DNA from: an uncultured Anaerolineaceae bacterium
GTDB lineage: Bacteria; Chloroflexota; Anaerolineae; Anaerolineales; Anaerolineaceae
DNA length: 7,375 nt
Assembly: GCA_937894825.1 (NCBI GenBank)
Contig: CALCQT010000136.1
Span: 1-7,375, forward strand
Direction of reading: 5' to 3'
The translations under genes and the position numbers were made by a program. The stretch's first letter is position 1. Every line of letters starts with the position of its first letter. Under the pieces are notes generated by a model, which did no database searches, was not told where the DNA came from, and saw nothing but the letters and a program-made list of their open reading frames with translations. Positions 6,392-7,375 of this stretch are shown here, one piece after another.

Positions 6392-6398
6392 TGTGAAT

Positions 6399-7172
6399 AT
6401 GGCAAAATCAAGACTTAAAGAAATTGAAGCCCTGATTCAAGAAAGACATTATCTAAGTTTACAGGAACTTGTCAATGAATTTAATGTTTCAGAATCGACT
6501 ATCCGCAGAGATTTTCAGAGACTTGAAAGACAGGGAATTCTCAGCAGAAATCATGGTGGCGCTGTAATTACCGCTTCATCCACAAGTGAGAAAAATAACT
6601 TCGTCCTGCCAATTTCAATAACTAATCATGAAGAAAAAAAAAGGATGGGAGCAGAGGCAGCGAGAATTGTGAATGACGGAGAAATTATCGCAATTGGATC
6701 CGGGACAACCTGCCTTGTATTTTCACGTTTTCTTCATGCCAAAAAGGACTTGACAGTTATTACAAATAACGCCTATGTCGCTGTTGAACTAAGTTTTCAT
6801 GAAAACATCAAAGTCATTGCGACATGCGGCATTGTTTCGCATTTGCACAATTGTTCAAATATGATTGGAAGCTATTCAATTGATTTTCTGCGCAATTTCT
6901 TTGTTGAAAAGCTTTTCTGTAGCGTAATTGGGATAAATTTCGAAATGGGATATTCAGACATTAATTTTACACTGGCAGACAGTTGGAAAGCAATGCTTAA
7001 TATTTCCACACGTTCTTATCTCCTTGCGGAACAACAGAAATTTGATAAACACGGTTATGTTTCATTAGGGAAACTTAATTGTGTACACGAAGTTTTTACT
7101 ACCAGTGGAATACCACACGCATATGTCAATCATTATGAAAAACTGAGTATTCCTGTTCATATATGCGAATAG
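6399..7172 (+). CDS. DeoR-family transcriptional regulator of the sugar operon
   Basis: Sugar-operon repressor of the DeoR/GlpR type, 257 aa from ATG 6399, the usual size. The N-terminal winged helix-turn-helix spans about residues 5-57: LSLQELVNEFNVSESTIRRDF (19-39) is the HTH with recognition helix STIRRD, and HGGA (52-55) is the wing. The C-terminal DeoRC effector domain (about 75-250) resembles phosphosugar isomerase folds. It shows GSGTTC (100-105) where DxGTT is common, VITNN (120-124), IGINFEMGYSD, and LLAEQQKFDKHG in place of the usual LLADSSKFG. The deviations in phosphosugar-contact motifs suggest a different or weakened effector. It is divergent from the five-gene operon and shares a 433-bp control region with it, so it most likely controls that operon and itself, with a phosphorylated intermediate as inducer. 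Family certain; target and effector inferred. Confidence 0.93.
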   Translation: MAKSRLKEIEALIQERHYLSLQELVNEFNVSESTIRRDFQRLERQGILSRNHGGAVITASSTSEKNNFVLPISITNHEEKKRMGAEAARIVNDGEIIAIGSGTTCLVFSRFLHAKKDLTVITNNAYVAVELSFHENIKVIATCGIVSHLHNCSNMIGSYSIDFLRNFFVEKLFCSVIGINFEMGYSDINFTLADSWKAMLNISTRSYLLAEQQKFDKHGYVSLGKLNCVHEVFTTSGIPHAYVNHYEKLSIPVHICE

Positions 7173-7221
7173 TCATACAGGATATACAAATTTCACAATC
7201 GCATACCATCTTTATACAGTA

Positions 7222-7252
7222 TCAATAAGCAAAAAGGATTTTTGCTTATTGA
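7222..7252 (+). terminator. Perfect 14-bp inverted repeat after the regulator gene, possible terminator
   Basis: TCAATAAGCAAAAA (7222-7235) and TTTTTGCTTATTGA (7239-7252) are exact inverted copies around GGA, 50 nt after the regulator stop. The stem is AT-rich and no T-run follows it, so it is not a textbook terminator. A shorter stem from GCAAAAA to TTTTTGC followed by TTATT might serve. It could equally be a protein-binding palindrome. Confidence 0.45.
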
Positions 7253-7375
7253 CATTCAAATCATATCATCACTAACCAAAGATGCTTTGCCATGTAATTA
7301 ACGAAAGCTCATTTCATAGTACCTGAGTTTCCCACTTTTTGGAAAAAGCGGCAATTTTACTCGTAAAAGAGGAGA
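7253..7375. other. Noncoding right edge
   Basis: No reading frame with coding character is seen. There is a small palindrome TTTTAC-TC-GTAAAA (7355-7368), and AGAGGAGA at the very end resembles a ribosome binding site, so a plus-strand gene may begin just beyond the window. No credible promoter was found for it. Confidence 0.3.

Noticed and set aside
6348..6398. Seventeen-codon N-terminal extension of the regulator starting with TTG
   Set aside because: The TTG is part of the TTGACA -35 element, it has no ribosome binding site, and ATG 6399 has AAGGAG 7 nt upstream and gives a normal DeoR N-terminus.
7249..7277. TTGACA as a promoter for a gene to the right
   Set aside because: No -10-like hexamer occurs at 16-18 bp spacing.

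Overview
The window holds one complete sugar-uptake and catabolism locus of an AT-rich bacterium. Five minus-strand genes form an operon (order of transcription, right to left: periplasmic sugar-binding protein, double-domain ABC ATPase, permease, class II ketose-(bis)phosphate aldolase, FGGY-family sugar kinase). A divergently transcribed DeoR-family regulator sits on the plus strand to the right. The source organism cannot be fixed from the sequence. AT-rich intergenic DNA, AAGGAG ribosome binding sites and a TTG start suit a Firmicute, a spirochaete or a similar lineage. The binding protein has a plain Sec signal peptide with no lipobox cysteine, which is unusual for a monoderm Firmicute and leans towards an organism with a periplasm (for example a Sphaerochaeta-like spirochaete or a Thermotogae-like bacterium). 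This is inference only.

Layout: 1-74 lies downstream of the kinase and contains only a possible 25-codon frame. 75-1577 is the kinase, 1586-2458 the aldolase, 2487-3449 the permease and 3446-4939 the ATPase; the ATPase and permease overlap by ATGA. 4969-5013 is a strong hairpin between the ATPase and binding-protein genes. 5024-5965 is the binding protein. 5966-6398 is a 433-bp divergent regulatory region with a perfect-consensus promoter (TTGACA, 17 bp, TATAAT) for the operon, a cluster of dyads that could be operators, and the regulator promoter. 6399-7172 is the DeoR-type regulator. 7173-7375 is noncoding with a perfect 14-bp hairpin.

Likely working: the three transport genes form an RbsABC-like (CUT2) importer that brings in an unphosphorylated sugar or polyol. 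The kinase phosphorylates it or a derived ketose, and the aldolase splits the phosphorylated ketose to a triose phosphate plus an aldehyde or a second triose phosphate. The DeoR protein probably represses the operon until a phosphorylated intermediate accumulates. The substrate is not evident. Several ribose-contacting residues of RbsB are changed, the kinase lacks the QMHG motif of true xylulokinases, and no isomerase, dehydrogenase or second kinase is present. The window therefore looks like a conventional type of module with an unassigned substrate rather than a new class of system.
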